Shown: in pieces, positions 27,525-37,456 of the stretch
How the letters are laid out: each line of letters starts with the position of its first letter
Position numbering within the stretch: the first letter of the stretch is position 1
NCBI GenBank assembly: GCA_947502355.1
Contig: CANMZP010000012.1
Coordinates: forward strand, 1-64,000
DNA: 64,000 nucleotides
Origin: an uncultured Thalassotalea sp.
GTDB taxonomy: Bacteria; Pseudomonadota; Gammaproteobacteria; Enterobacterales; Alteromonadaceae
Direction: 5' to 3'
Made by a program: the position numbers and the translations under genes
The notes under the pieces: model-generated
What the model saw: the letters and a program-made list of their open reading frames with translations, nothing else
Databases searched by the model: none
Told to the model about the DNA's origin: nothing

Positions 27525-27729
27525 AGAAAAAACAGTAATAGTTCTCATTACCGCAGAAATGATTAATTAACAATCAAACTTAACCACTAAAATTTCAAAC
27601 AAACCATTAAACAGTCACTTACAAACAAAGAAACGATATACAAGACGGCCAAACACAACAAATAGCTACACTTTTTTTTACAATTTTGCGACAATTATGT
27701 TGATCTCCTGATTTTTTTACCCTAAGTTA

Positions 27730-27743
27730 TGTAAGCGCTTTCA
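27730..27743. promoter_or_regulatory. LacI-family operator (TonB receptor, distal)
   Basis: TGTAAGCGCTTTCA, identical to the sites at 27511, 35930 and 40242. It pairs with the site at 27785, with 55 bases start to start. Confidence 0.8.
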
Positions 27744-27784
27744 ATAAAAATAAAAATGAAACCGCTCGTTTTTTTGGATAAACA

Positions 27785-27798
27785 TGTAAGCGCTTACA
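27785..27798. promoter_or_regulatory. LacI-family operator (TonB receptor, proximal)
   Basis: TGTAAGCGCTTACA is a perfect 14-base palindrome 43 bases upstream of the receptor ATG, in a typical repressing position. Confidence 0.85.
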
Positions 27799-27840
27799 AA
27801 AGATAATAACGACATAAATTGGGAATCGAGGAAAGAGAAA

Positions 27841-30828
27841 ATGACAATGAATACGTTCAATAAAACCAGGCTGGCAACAAGCCTCGCATTGGTTTTGGGC
27901 ACCTCTGTCGCAGGGACAGCATTTGCAGCAGAGGACCCCACCGATGACTTAGAAATCATCGAAGTAACAGGCTATCGTGGCAGTTTGGTAAAAGCCGTTG
28001 ATATCAAGCGAAGTTCCAAAGGTGTCGTTGATGCAATCAATGCCGAAGACATGGGTAAATTCCCTGACACCAACTTAGCAGAATCTTTACAGCGTATCAC
28101 TGGTGTATCTATTGATCGTGAGAACGGTGAAGGCTCTAAGGTAACGGTTCGTGGTTTCGGTCCCGATTATAACCTTATTTTATTAAACGGTCGGCAAATG
28201 CCCACCGCTAACATTAATGCGACAAGTGCCTCGGACTCAAGATCATTTGATTTTGCTAACTTAGCCTCTGAAGGGGTGAACTCAGTTGAAGTCTATAAAA
28301 CCGGTCGCGCCGATGTGGCAACCGGTGGTATCGGTTCAACCATCAACCTTAAAACCATCAAACCATTGGCCGTAGGGGAAGAGCGAGCGTCGTTCGGCGT
28401 TAAAGGTGTGCACGATACCTCAACAGAAGATGGCAGTAATGTTACGCCTGAATTTTCCGCGTTATACAGCAATACGTTTGCCGACAATACGTTTGGTGTC
28501 GCCATTACCGCAAGTGTTCAAGATCGTGACAGTGGCTCTGCCCGCGCCGGTGTTGATAATGGTTGGCGTCCACAAACAGGTGGTGTTGGTGACTGGGGCT
28601 CAGTAGGTGATGGTCCAAACCAAATTAATGTTCCTGCCGAGGGCGTAACCTATGCTGCACCACATAACGTACTATATGGTTTTAGCGAAGTTGAGCGTAC
28701 TCGTACCAATGGTCAGTTAACCCTACAATACAAACCTGTTGAAAACTTAACCACCACACTCGATTACACCTACTCAAAACTGGAAGAAGAATTAAATCAA
28801 AATATTCATTCGGTTTGGATGAGTTTAAACTACGCGGGTGATCCTGGCTCGGTTTGGACCGACGCCAACTCAGACAACGTTGCTGCCCCACTTTATATTC
28901 ACGACATTGATGGTCCATCTGATTTAGTAAGTCAGGTTGAAAAAAGTGCCAAAGTTAATGAAAACAAATCGATTGGTTTTAATGCCCTTTACGATGTCAA
29001 TGACAACTTATGGCTTGCCTTTGACTTTCACTCTTCTGAAGCAGAATCAAAACCAGACAGTATTTATGGCAACTCAAATACCATTCAGTTAGCGACCTGG
29101 ACTCGAGCGGAGACCATTGTTGATTTCTCTTCCGACTTCCCAGTTGTACAAGTGGTATTCCCAGACGGTGTTGATGGTTTAACTCCTGAAGGCGTACAAA
29201 CTACGGGTACAAGCTTTCGTAATTCATATATGAAATCCGAAGTCGATCAATTCCAATTAAGCGGACAATATGTTTTTGATACCGGCATCGTTGAAAGTGT
29301 TGATTTTGGTGTTGGTTTTAATACCGTAGAAAACCGTAACGCCTTTGGCCGTGCAGAGCGTCCAAACTGGGGTGGTACAGGCTCTCCAGAAGATATTGAT
29401 GATCAACTGCTACTCGACTCAAAAGCCACCATGCGTGACCGCTTTGATAATATGCCGGGTGACAAGAGCAATATGATCAATGAATTCTGGAAAGTAGACT
29501 TTGATACGATGGCGGAATTGGTTGGTACCTTATATGGCGATCCAAATGATCCGGTTGCTTGGCCGTGTGGCAACGTAATTTGTGCGCCAAGCGAATTTGA
29601 AACCGACCGTCGCACCAAAGAAGAATCGTTCAGTGCCTACGTTCAAACCAATATGTCCTTTGATATTGGCGAAATGCCAGCCAACTTAGTTGTTGGTTTA
29701 CGTTACGAACAAACAGATGTGTCATCAGATACCTTGCTGCCTGAAATTGAGTCCATTGGCTGGGTTTCAACCAACGAATTCAATATTGTTCGTGGCGATG
29801 CACAATTCTTCTCCGATGATGCCGATTATGACTACCTGTTACCTAACATTGACTTTGACATTGAAGTGTATGAAGACATGATTGTTCGTGCATCATACAG
29901 TGAAACCATTACTCGTCCAGGTTACGGAAACTTAACCGCAGGTAGCAGCTTAGATGAAGTTCGAAACGTCGATAATGGTCGTGGTTCACGTGGTAACGTT
30001 GGATTAGAGCCGCTTGAGTCACAAAACATCGACTTGTCTTTCGAATACTATTACGACGAAGGTAGCTATGCCTCGATAGGTTACTTTAGAAAAGATGTAG
30101 ATAACGTGGTTGGTACCCGTGAAGTCATTGAACAGCCTTACGCAACGACCAGCCCAGTCGAAGGGGCAAGGTATGAAGAAGCGGTGGCTGCTACTGGTGG
30201 CGATCCAGCAAACAGTGCGGCAATTCGTGCCTACATTGCAGAAAACTACGCCGATGATGAATACGTGATTGTATCACCTGATGGCGACCCGGTTAAAAAC
30301 CAAATTTGGGGTAGCCCTACCGCCAACTCACCTTTATCGGTCAAATTCAGCCAACCTTATAACCAAGGGTCAAATGAAGTAGACGGTTTTGAGTTTGCTT
30401 GGCAGCATTTATTTGGCAGCTCTGGCTTTGGTGGTATCGTTAACTACACCTACGTAGATAGTGATGTGGAATACGACAATGCCGATCATGGCGATGAAAA
30501 CACGCCTTTACTTGGGGTAAGTGACTCCTACAACATTGTTGGTTTTTATGACAAAGACGGTATTCAAGTACGTCTTGCATACAACTGGCGTGATGACTTC
30601 CTAAGTGACTTAAATGATGGTCAGGGTTCAAACCCGGTTTACGTTGAAGATTATGGTCAGCTTGATGCCAACATCAGCTACGAGTACAACGAACACCTAA
30701 CCGTTTATGTTGAAGGCATTAACCTGACGGACGAGATTTTCCGCTCGTACGGTCGTCATGAGTCCATGGTGAAAAACATCCAGCAATCAGGTGAACGTTA
30801 TCATTTTGGCGTACGCTATAAATTTTAA
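27841..30828 (+). CDS. TonB-dependent outer-membrane receptor (sugar-type)
   Basis: This 995-residue protein is a TonB-dependent receptor of the kind used by marine Gammaproteobacteria and Caulobacter for oligosaccharide uptake. A signal peptide covers about residues 1-29. The N-terminal box IIEVTGYRGSL is followed by a plug domain with FPDTNLAESLQRITGVSI and VRGFGPDYNLILLNGRQMPT, and then a long beta-barrel that ends in phenylalanine (YHFGVRYKF), as expected for outer-membrane insertion. It has two upstream LacI-type operators and is followed by a terminator and the halogenase-like genes, so it is the uptake port of this locus. Confidence 0.93.
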   Translation: MTMNTFNKTRLATSLALVLGTSVAGTAFAAEDPTDDLEIIEVTGYRGSLVKAVDIKRSSKGVVDAINAEDMGKFPDTNLAESLQRITGVSIDRENGEGSKVTVRGFGPDYNLILLNGRQMPTANINATSASDSRSFDFANLASEGVNSVEVYKTGRADVATGGIGSTINLKTIKPLAVGEERASFGVKGVHDTSTEDGSNVTPEFSALYSNTFADNTFGVAITASVQDRDSGSARAGVDNGWRPQTGGVGDWGSVGDGPNQINVPAEGVTYAAPHNVLYGFSEVERTRTNGQLTLQYKPVENLTTTLDYTYSKLEEELNQNIHSVWMSLNYAGDPGSVWTDANSDNVAAPLYIHDIDGPSDLVSQVEKSAKVNENKSIGFNALYDVNDNLWLAFDFHSSEAESKPDSIYGNSNTIQLATWTRAETIVDFSSDFPVVQVVFPDGVDGLTPEGVQTTGTSFRNSYMKSEVDQFQLSGQYVFDTGIVESVDFGVGFNTVENRNAFGRAERPNWGGTGSPEDIDDQLLLDSKATMRDRFDNMPGDKSNMINEFWKVDFDTMAELVGTLYGDPNDPVAWPCGNVICAPSEFETDRRTKEESFSAYVQTNMSFDIGEMPANLVVGLRYEQTDVSSDTLLPEIESIGWVSTNEFNIVRGDAQFFSDDADYDYLLPNIDFDIEVYEDMIVRASYSETITRPGYGNLTAGSSLDEVRNVDNGRGSRGNVGLEPLESQNIDLSFEYYYDEGSYASIGYFRKDVDNVVGTREVIEQPYATTSPVEGARYEEAVAATGGDPANSAAIRAYIAENYADDEYVIVSPDGDPVKNQIWGSPTANSPLSVKFSQPYNQGSNEVDGFEFAWQHLFGSSGFGGIVNYTYVDSDVEYDNADHGDENTPLLGVSDSYNIVGFYDKDGIQVRLAYNWRDDFLSDLNDGQGSNPVYVEDYGQLDANISYEYNEHLTVYVEGINLTDEIFRSYGRHESMVKNIQQSGERYHFGVRYKF

Positions 30829-30864
30829 CCCCTGAGCACACTATTAAGTGCCGCTAAGTAACGT

Positions 30865-30892
30865 GCCGCTGCTTCGGCAGCGGCTTTTCTTT
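30865..30892 (+). terminator. Terminator after the TonB receptor
   Basis: GCCGCTGC, tetraloop TTCG, GCAGCGGC, then TTTTCTTT. A strong hairpin with a T-rich tail, 36 bases after the receptor stop. Downstream halogenase genes therefore need read-through or their own promoter. Confidence 0.9.
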
Positions 30893-30968
30893 ACATTTTT
30901 TTAAAATTATCAGATAGTTGTTAATTAACATAGCTGTAATACCAAACCAAGAAGCTTAAGGACGTTGT

Positions 30969-32537
30969 ATGAGTATTCCCGTCAAACATATTTTGATCAT
31001 CGGCGGTGGCAGTGCCGGCTGGTTAACGGCAGGGATCATTGCAGCCGAACACAACAGCTCATCAAAAAACGGTCTTAAAGTCACACTTATTGAATCCCCA
31101 GACATTCCAACCATAGGCGTAGGTGAAGGTACCTGGCCAACCATGCGCACTACCCTACAATCCATTGGCCTGAGTGAAGCGCAATTTATCGATTGTTGTG
31201 ACGCCTCGTTTAAACAAGGTTCGCAATTTATTGGCTGGTGTAATGGCCAAGAAAATGACCATTATTACCACCCGTTTATGGCACCACAAGGCTTGGGTAA
31301 AGTCAGTATGATTGACTACTGGCAACAACAAAGCGACATGGATTTTGGCCACTTTGTTAGTATGCAGCCACATATTTGTGACCAACACCTTGCCCCAAAA
31401 CAAATACAAACCCCAGAGTATGCTGCGGTTGCAAATTACGGTTACCACCTTGACGCGGGCAAGTTTGCCAAATTGCTCAAGCAACACTGTATTGAGCAAC
31501 TGGGCGTAAATTACTTAAGCGATAATGTCACCACAATACACAATGGTATGGATGACTACATTGCGTCAGTGACCACCAACAAACATGGCCAAATAAGCGC
31601 CGATCTGTTTGTCGACTGCACAGGACACCAAGGTTTACTTATTGCACAGCATTATCAAATTCCCTGGCTTGAACAAAAATCAGTCCTGTTCAATGACCGA
31701 GCTTTAGCCGTGCAAGTACCCTACCCTAATGAACATTCGCCTATTGCATCACATACCAAGTCCACGGCGCATGACTCTGGTTGGATTTGGGATATTGGTC
31801 TACCAAGTAGACGTGGCATTGGCTGTGTGTATGCCAGTGATTACTGCCCAGATGAAACGGCAGAAAAAGCGCTGAGGAATTATCTTTTGCAAACCCTTTC
31901 GGCAAGTGACGTCGATAAACTCAGCTTTCGTAAACTGACCTTTAACCCCGGCTACCGTGAAAAATTCTGGCACAAGAACTGTATTGCTATTGGCATGTCA
32001 TCTGGCTTTATTGAGCCACTAGAGGCCTCGGCACTGGCGCTTATTGAACTGTCCGCGAAAATATTGGCCAAAGAAATGCCCGCCAATCGAGCAATCATGA
32101 GCATTAGTGAGCAGCGCTATAATCAGCGTTTTGAATATCGTTGGCAACGGATCATCGAGTTTTTAAAACTGCATTATGTGCTAAGCACGCGCACCTCACC
32201 TTTTTGGCAAGATAACCGCAAGGCTGAAACCATACCGAAACGTTTGCAACAGTTACTCGCGCTTTGGCAGTATCAAGAACCAAGCTTTAATGACTTTAGC
32301 GAAATTGAAGAAATATTTCCGGCCGCCAGCTACCAGTACGTGCTATATGGCATGCACTTTACCACCCAGCCAAGGCCAACCAAACGACGACTTGATGATG
32401 TTGGCTTATGTCAGCATTACGCGATGGAACGTCAGCAATTAACCCATAAATTTTTATCGGGTTTACCGAGCAATCGCGACTTACTCAACCAGATAAAAAA
32501 CCAATTTAATAAAAATAACAAGGTGCAAAGCTTTTAG
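30969..32537 (+). CDS. Tryptophan-halogenase-family flavoprotein 1
   Basis: This 522-residue protein belongs to the flavin-dependent tryptophan halogenase family. The FAD-binding GGGSAG is at about residues 12-17, followed by TIGVGEGTWPTM at about 48-59. The lysine equivalent to the catalytic one of PrnA and RebH is Lys82 (SFKQGSQFIGW), the tryptophan motif reads GWIWDIGLPSR, and the SSGFIEPLEAS segment is present. It is thus an apparently intact enzyme, but members linked to TonB receptors have no proven substrate. It begins a four-gene unit with SapC, a cupin-like protein and a second halogenase. Confidence 0.88.
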   Translation: MSIPVKHILIIGGGSAGWLTAGIIAAEHNSSSKNGLKVTLIESPDIPTIGVGEGTWPTMRTTLQSIGLSEAQFIDCCDASFKQGSQFIGWCNGQENDHYYHPFMAPQGLGKVSMIDYWQQQSDMDFGHFVSMQPHICDQHLAPKQIQTPEYAAVANYGYHLDAGKFAKLLKQHCIEQLGVNYLSDNVTTIHNGMDDYIASVTTNKHGQISADLFVDCTGHQGLLIAQHYQIPWLEQKSVLFNDRALAVQVPYPNEHSPIASHTKSTAHDSGWIWDIGLPSRRGIGCVYASDYCPDETAEKALRNYLLQTLSASDVDKLSFRKLTFNPGYREKFWHKNCIAIGMSSGFIEPLEASALALIELSAKILAKEMPANRAIMSISEQRYNQRFEYRWQRIIEFLKLHYVLSTRTSPFWQDNRKAETIPKRLQQLLALWQYQEPSFNDFSEIEEIFPAASYQYVLYGMHFTTQPRPTKRRLDDVGLCQHYAMERQQLTHKFLSGLPSNRDLLNQIKNQFNKNNKVQSF

Positions 32538-32552
32538 CGCCTGGAGAACTCT

Positions 32553-33266
32553 ATGACCAATCATACCCTGCTAAACAATGTCGAACATAAAGACCTGAAA
32601 GTCATTACCGAAAAGTCGGATAAATATGGCAACGACATCATGTTTTCGATGCTTTACCCATTCGAATTTAAACACGCGCAAACCGAATACCCAATTTTCT
32701 TTCACAAAGACAACCAGTCAGGCAATTTTACCCCATTGGCGCTATTTGGTTTTGAACAAAAAGAAAATTTGTTTTTACATGAAGGTGAGTGGCAAGCCAG
32801 CTACATTCCATTTATGGTGGAAAGAGAGCCTTTTTTAATTGGCATGCACGGTGATAATGAAAACGGCAACCCAATGATCCACATTGACCTTGATAGCCCA
32901 AGGGTAAGTGAAACCGAAGGGACCGAGCTTTTCTTACCACATGGCGGTAATAGCGAATACATTAACCGCATTAGCAACATTTTAAAAACCCTGCACGATG
33001 CCAAAGACAGTACCAACGCTTTCTTAAATACGTTAACCGAGCTTGAATTGCTCGAGCCGTTTAATCTCGATATTTCACTTAACAATGGCAGCAATCATCG
33101 CTTAACCGGATTTTATACCCTAAATGAAGACCGAGTAAGTCAGTTGCCCGCTGATGTATTGGTGGAGCTAAATCAATCCGGTATGTTAATGCTGATGTAC
33201 ATGGTGATTGCCTCGCATGCCAATATCAACAAGCTTATCCAGAAAAAAGAACGCACTTTAGCATGA
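32553..33266 (+). CDS. SapC-family protein
   Basis: This 237-residue protein matches the SapC family, originally named from a Campylobacter surface-layer locus. Typical parts are an N-terminal strand with FEFKHAQTEYPIFFHKD, LALFGFEQKENLFLHEGEWQASYIPFMVEREPF and a C-terminal LTGFYTLNEDRVSQLPADVL. No catalytic motif is visible. In marine bacteria this family sits almost always beside TonB receptors and tryptophan halogenases, as here. It overlaps the next gene by four bases and starts 15 bases after the first halogenase. Confidence 0.85.
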   Translation: MTNHTLLNNVEHKDLKVITEKSDKYGNDIMFSMLYPFEFKHAQTEYPIFFHKDNQSGNFTPLALFGFEQKENLFLHEGEWQASYIPFMVEREPFLIGMHGDNENGNPMIHIDLDSPRVSETEGTELFLPHGGNSEYINRISNILKTLHDAKDSTNAFLNTLTELELLEPFNLDISLNNGSNHRLTGFYTLNEDRVSQLPADVLVELNQSGMLMLMYMVIASHANINKLIQKKERTLA

Positions 33267-34288
33267 ATCAAATAGCCTTTGAGCAACTTGCCAAGGTGCC
33301 AACCTTAACGCTGGCGCCAAATTGGCCGTTAGAACAGGTAACCCAATTAAACCAACCCACCATTTTAAAAGGGTTGGTGAACGACTGGCCTATGGTAAAA
33401 AAAGGGAAACAACCAAATAATCCGGTACTTGATTACCTATTAACGTTTGATTCAGGTTGTAAAGTAGGCGCTGGTCGATTACCCGCTAATACCAATGGCC
33501 GACTGTTTTACAATGAACAACTCAACGGCTACAACTTTGAACTGTCAACCCCAAGCTTTGAGGATTTTATTTCTAAACTGTTCAATGCCTCAACCGGATT
33601 TGACGATGCCAGTTACTACCTTGGCTCAACCAACGTAGATAAAATATTACCGGGCCTTAGAGCCGACAATGATATAAAGCAACTTAGCGATATTAAGCCA
33701 TTAATGAGCATTTGGTTAAGCAACACGTCACGCATTGCAGCTCATCAAGATATGGCCGAAAACATTGCCTGCTGTGTTGCCGGTAAACGCCGTTTTACTT
33801 TATTTCCGCCAGCGCAGTTAGAAAACCTATACATTGGGCCTTTAGACTTTACCCCAGCCGGACAGCCCATCAGCTTGGTGGACTTTTATGATTGGGACGA
33901 GGCCAAATACCCAAAATTTAAACAGGCCCTTGAGCATGCACAAGTGGCCGAATTAGAGCCTGGTGATGCGCTGTATATACCCAGTATGTGGTGGCATCAC
34001 GTGGAAAGTTTGGACAAGGTAAACATCTTGGTCAATTACTGGTGGCAACAAAATAATAAGCACATGGGCGCCGCCATGGATGTATTACTGCATGGTTTAT
34101 TGAACATAAGAAACCTGCCCAACAAAGAAAAACAGGTATGGCAGTCGATGTTTGACTATTACCTGTTTAACGATGACGACAATCGATTTTCACATATTCC
34201 CAGCCACTCGCTCGGCATTCTTGATGCCCATGCTGACGATGCGGCTAGACGATTGCGTTCTTTATTACTTAATAATCTCAACCGATAA
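33263..34288 (+). CDS. Cupin-like (JmjC/cupin_8) dioxygenase
   Basis: This 341-residue protein looks like an Fe(II)/2-oxoglutarate oxygenase of the cupin_8/JmjC type. The iron triad can be read as His161 and Asp163 (IAAHQDMAENIAC) with a distal histidine at 245 or 246 (SMWWHHVESL). A WP motif near the start (LVNDWPMVKKG) and the GDALYIPSMWWHH ending are typical of hydroxylases acting on proteins. Its start overlaps SapC by four bases. Substrate unknown; it may modify a surface or transport protein of the same locus. Confidence 0.82.
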   Translation: MNQIAFEQLAKVPTLTLAPNWPLEQVTQLNQPTILKGLVNDWPMVKKGKQPNNPVLDYLLTFDSGCKVGAGRLPANTNGRLFYNEQLNGYNFELSTPSFEDFISKLFNASTGFDDASYYLGSTNVDKILPGLRADNDIKQLSDIKPLMSIWLSNTSRIAAHQDMAENIACCVAGKRRFTLFPPAQLENLYIGPLDFTPAGQPISLVDFYDWDEAKYPKFKQALEHAQVAELEPGDALYIPSMWWHHVESLDKVNILVNYWWQQNNKHMGAAMDVLLHGLLNIRNLPNKEKQVWQSMFDYYLFNDDDNRFSHIPSHSLGILDAHADDAARRLRSLLLNNLNR

Positions 34289-34305
34289 GACTTCAGGGGA
34301 GCAAA

Positions 34306-35808
34306 ATGAATACACAACCTATTAAACGCGTTGTTATTGCCGGCGGCGGAACCGCAGGTTGGATGACAGCAGGAGCGTTATCAAAACTATTAGGCAAACA
34401 ACTTGAAATCACCTTAGTAGAGTCGGACGAAATTGGTACCGTCGGGGTTGGTGAAGCGACCATCCCTACCATGCAATACTTTCATCAATTACTTAAAATT
34501 AACGAAGCCGAGTTTTTAAAGGCCACTCATGGCACCTTTAAATTAGGGATCCAATTTGAAAATTGGCGAGCAAAAGGCGAAGACTACTTACATGCCTTTG
34601 GGGTAACCGGACAGGATTGTTGGGCGGCGGGCTTTCAACATTTCTGGTTAAAAGGCCGTCAAAAAGGCCTTGCTAGTGACTTTGGCGATTACTGTTTAGA
34701 ACGCATGGCAGCAGAAAACAATAAGTTTGCGCAACTGCCCAACAATGGCCTTAATTATGCCTATCACATTGATGCTACCCGCTATGGTCAATTTTTACGA
34801 GGCATTAGTGAACAACACGGAGTAAGGCGCGTTGAAGGAAAAATATCAGAAGTAGAACAAGATCAAACCAGTGGTTTTATTAAGGCGCTACAACTTGATA
34901 ATGGCAAGCGCATTGAAGGCGACTTGTTTATTGACTGTACCGGGCAAAGAGCCTTATTAATTGAAGGCACATTACATACCGGTTTTGAAGATTGGTCGCA
35001 TTGGCTTCCTTGCGATTCAGCCATTGCGATACAAACCACCTCAACCGAAGAGCCGATTCCTTATACTCGCTCAATTGCCCATGATTTTGGCTGGCAATGG
35101 CGTATACCACTGCAACACCGAGTAGGTAATGGCATGGTATTTTGCAGTAAATACGTAAGTGATGAACAGGCATTACAGACCTTAACTAACAACATTGAGG
35201 GTGAACTATTAACCCAGCCTAGGGTAATAAAGTTTCGAACCGGCACACGCCGTAAGCATTGGAATAAAAACTGTATTGCCGTTGGCCTCTCCAGTGGCTT
35301 TTTAGAGCCGCTTGAGTCTACCAGTATTCATCTTATTCAACAGTCGGTGTTACGTTTAATGCGCATGTTTCCATATCATGGTATATGCCAAACCGATGTC
35401 GATGAATTTAACGACCAAACCCGCTTTGATACCGAAACGGCGCGAGACTTTATTATTTTGCATTACAAAGTCCATAATCGTGATGATTCAAAATTCTGGC
35501 GTCACTGTCAAAATATGCCAGTGCCGCAGGCTCTGCAGCATCGTATTGATTTATTTCGCGACACAGGCAGGGTATTTCGCAAAAACAATGAGCTATTTGA
35601 TGATTCCTGGATGCAGGTCATGATTGGACAGGGTTTGATCCCAAACAGCTATCATCCGATAGTCGATAATATGAGTGATGAAGAACTGCAACGGTTTTTA
35701 GATCACCTAAAAAACAACATCGCCAATACCGTCAATCAATTGCCAAATCATCAACAGTTTATTGACCGGTTCTGTCCTTCTAAACAGCCCGAAGTGTGTT
35801 TAGGGTAA
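34306..35808 (+). CDS. Tryptophan-halogenase-family flavoprotein 2
   Basis: This 500-residue protein is a second flavin-dependent tryptophan halogenase. It has AGGGTAGW (about 12-19), TVGVGEATIPTM (45-56), the catalytic-type lysine Lys79 (TFKLGIQFENW), the WxWxIP motif as FGWQWRIPLQHR, and SSGFLEPLESTS with Glu at 334 and 337. All key positions look intact. It is less similar to flavoprotein 1 than a recent duplicate would be. It ends the four-gene unit, followed by an imperfect hairpin at 35824. Confidence 0.9.
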   Translation: MNTQPIKRVVIAGGGTAGWMTAGALSKLLGKQLEITLVESDEIGTVGVGEATIPTMQYFHQLLKINEAEFLKATHGTFKLGIQFENWRAKGEDYLHAFGVTGQDCWAAGFQHFWLKGRQKGLASDFGDYCLERMAAENNKFAQLPNNGLNYAYHIDATRYGQFLRGISEQHGVRRVEGKISEVEQDQTSGFIKALQLDNGKRIEGDLFIDCTGQRALLIEGTLHTGFEDWSHWLPCDSAIAIQTTSTEEPIPYTRSIAHDFGWQWRIPLQHRVGNGMVFCSKYVSDEQALQTLTNNIEGELLTQPRVIKFRTGTRRKHWNKNCIAVGLSSGFLEPLESTSIHLIQQSVLRLMRMFPYHGICQTDVDEFNDQTRFDTETARDFIILHYKVHNRDDSKFWRHCQNMPVPQALQHRIDLFRDTGRVFRKNNELFDDSWMQVMIGQGLIPNSYHPIVDNMSDEELQRFLDHLKNNIANTVNQLPNHQQFIDRFCPSKQPEVCLG

Positions 35809-35823
35809 GATATTAAAAATATC

Positions 35824-35851
35824 CGTAAGGGCGTTAAAAAGCGCCTTTACG
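35824..35851 (+). terminator. Possible terminator after the halogenase unit
   Basis: CGTAAGGGCG and CGCCTTTACG form a stem with one G-T pair around an eight-base loop. There is no long T-run, so it may be weak. Confidence 0.5.
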
Positions 35852-35929
35852 CATCTTGGCATACAATTAAACAATAACACGAAACATGCTTGACCTTTAA
35901 CTAAGCAGCCAGTAAGCTAAACAACTAAA

Positions 35930-35943
35930 TGTAAGCGCTTTCA
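35930..35943. promoter_or_regulatory. LacI-family operator (GH1, distal)
   Basis: TGTAAGCGCTTTCA, the same sequence as upstream of the TonB receptor. It lies 121 bases before the GH1 start and 78 bases from the proximal site. Confidence 0.8.
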
Positions 35944-36007
35944 GAAAAATTAAGGTTATTTTTAACCAATTATATTAATGCTCTTACATTTATTTTTTAA
36001 ATGCACT

Positions 36008-36021
36008 TGTAAGCGCTTACA
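36008..36021. promoter_or_regulatory. LacI-family operator (GH1, proximal)
   Basis: TGTAAGCGCTTACA, a perfect palindrome 30 bases upstream of the GH1 ATG. It repeats the distal-imperfect, proximal-perfect arrangement seen at the TonB receptor. Confidence 0.85.
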
Positions 36022-36050
36022 GAAATTATAAACGGATACCTTTGTAAAAT

Positions 36051-37385
36051 ATGACTCAGTTCCAATTACCTGAAAATTCAAAACTCCTTTCATCAGACTT
36101 TATCCTAGGGGTTGCTACCGCAGCATTTCAAATTGAAGGCGGTGCAGAGCATCGCTTACCCAGTATTTGGGATACCTTTTGCGATACCAAAGGGAAAATT
36201 GCCGATGGTTCAACCGGCTTAACCGCCTGTGATCATTTCAATTTGTGGCGAGAGGATGTGGAATTAATCAGTGAGTTTGGGGTTGATGCGTATCGTTTAT
36301 CGATTTCTTGGCCTAGAGTCATCAAGGAAAATGGCGAATTAAACGAGCAAGGTGCGCAGTTTTATTTAAACATTCTTAACGCCCTGCAAGCCAAAGGCAT
36401 TAAAGCCTTTGTTACCTTGTATCATTGGGACTTACCTCAGCACCTCGAAAATAAAGGTGGCTGGCTTAATCGTGATACCGCCTACAAGTTTGCCGAATAC
36501 GCCGATAAAATCAGTCAGTTTTTTGGCGATAAAGTGCACGCTTATGCCACCTTAAATGAGCCCTTTTGCAGTGCCTTTTTAGGCTATGAAGACGGCACTC
36601 ATGCGCCTGGAAAAGTAGGCAAAGAGTATGGTAAAAAAGCCGCTCATCATTTATTACTGGCCCATGGATTGGCCATGCGAGTTTTGCAAAAAAACAGCCC
36701 CAAAAGCTTAAATGGCATCGTCTTAAACTTTACCCCATGCTATCCAGAATCAACCAGTAAAGAAGATTTACAGGCGAGCCAATACGCCGACCAATATTTT
36801 AATCATTGGTATGCCGAGCCGGTTTTAGCGGGTAAATACCCAGAGATCATCGACACCATGCCAGACTGGCAAAAACCAGATATTCTTGATGGTGATTTAG
36901 ACATCATCTCAACACCTTTAGACTTTCTTGGGGTGAACTTTTATACCCGAGCCATCTATCGGGCAAACGCCTGCGATATATTTGAGCAGATCTCTCCCCC
37001 TGCTCCAATAACTGACATCGGTTGGGAAATTTTTCCTCAGGCGTTTACCGATCTTCTAACGTCATTAAATGCCAAATATGCCCTACCACCAGTTTATATT
37101 ACTGAAAATGGTGCGGCCATGGACGACAAGCTAGAAAACAATCAAGTCAACGATGCGGACCGCGTTGCCTATTATCAGGCGCACTTTAATGCCCTTGACG
37201 AGGCGATAAAACAAGGCGTTGATGTAAGAGGCTATTTTGCCTGGAGTTTAATGGATAATTTTGAATGGGCCGAAGGCTACTTAAAACGTTTTGGCCTGGT
37301 TTATGTAGACTATAAAACCCAGAAAAGAACCATAAAACAAAGTGGCCTTGCGTATAAAAAATTAATACGTGATCGCCAGTCGTGA
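36051..37385 (+). CDS. bglA: GH1 beta-glucosidase
   Basis: This 444-residue cytoplasmic enzyme of glycoside hydrolase family 1 hydrolyses cello- or other beta-gluco-oligosaccharides. The acid/base Glu170 is in ATLNEPFCS and the nucleophile Glu352 is in VYITENGAA. The N-terminal FILGVATAAFQIEG is the family signature, and the ending (WSLMDNFEWAEGYLKRFGLVYVD) is normal. No signal peptide is present. Two LacI-type operators lie upstream, and the LacI gene follows 71 bases later, so sugar entry, cleavage and control are linked. Length is typical. Confidence 0.95.
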   Translation: MTQFQLPENSKLLSSDFILGVATAAFQIEGGAEHRLPSIWDTFCDTKGKIADGSTGLTACDHFNLWREDVELISEFGVDAYRLSISWPRVIKENGELNEQGAQFYLNILNALQAKGIKAFVTLYHWDLPQHLENKGGWLNRDTAYKFAEYADKISQFFGDKVHAYATLNEPFCSAFLGYEDGTHAPGKVGKEYGKKAAHHLLLAHGLAMRVLQKNSPKSLNGIVLNFTPCYPESTSKEDLQASQYADQYFNHWYAEPVLAGKYPEIIDTMPDWQKPDILDGDLDIISTPLDFLGVNFYTRAIYRANACDIFEQISPPAPITDIGWEIFPQAFTDLLTSLNAKYALPPVYITENGAAMDDKLENNQVNDADRVAYYQAHFNALDEAIKQGVDVRGYFAWSLMDNFEWAEGYLKRFGLVYVDYKTQKRTIKQSGLAYKKLIRDRQS

Positions 37386-37456
37386 CCTTACTCTAGTCAT
37401 CAAAACAAATATACCGTAATATGTTCATAGAAATTTCAAGGACCTACATATAACAG

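Larger units (their letters stand above)
27427..27840. promoter_or_regulatory. Divergent promoter region with three LacI-type operators
   Basis: This 414-base region separates the symporter operon (minus) from the TonB-receptor gene (plus). It holds three operator-like sites at 27511-27524, 27730-27743 and 27785-27798. The last two lie close to the TonB-receptor start (56 and 43 bases upstream), the first 85 bases upstream of the symporter start. Confidence 0.75.
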
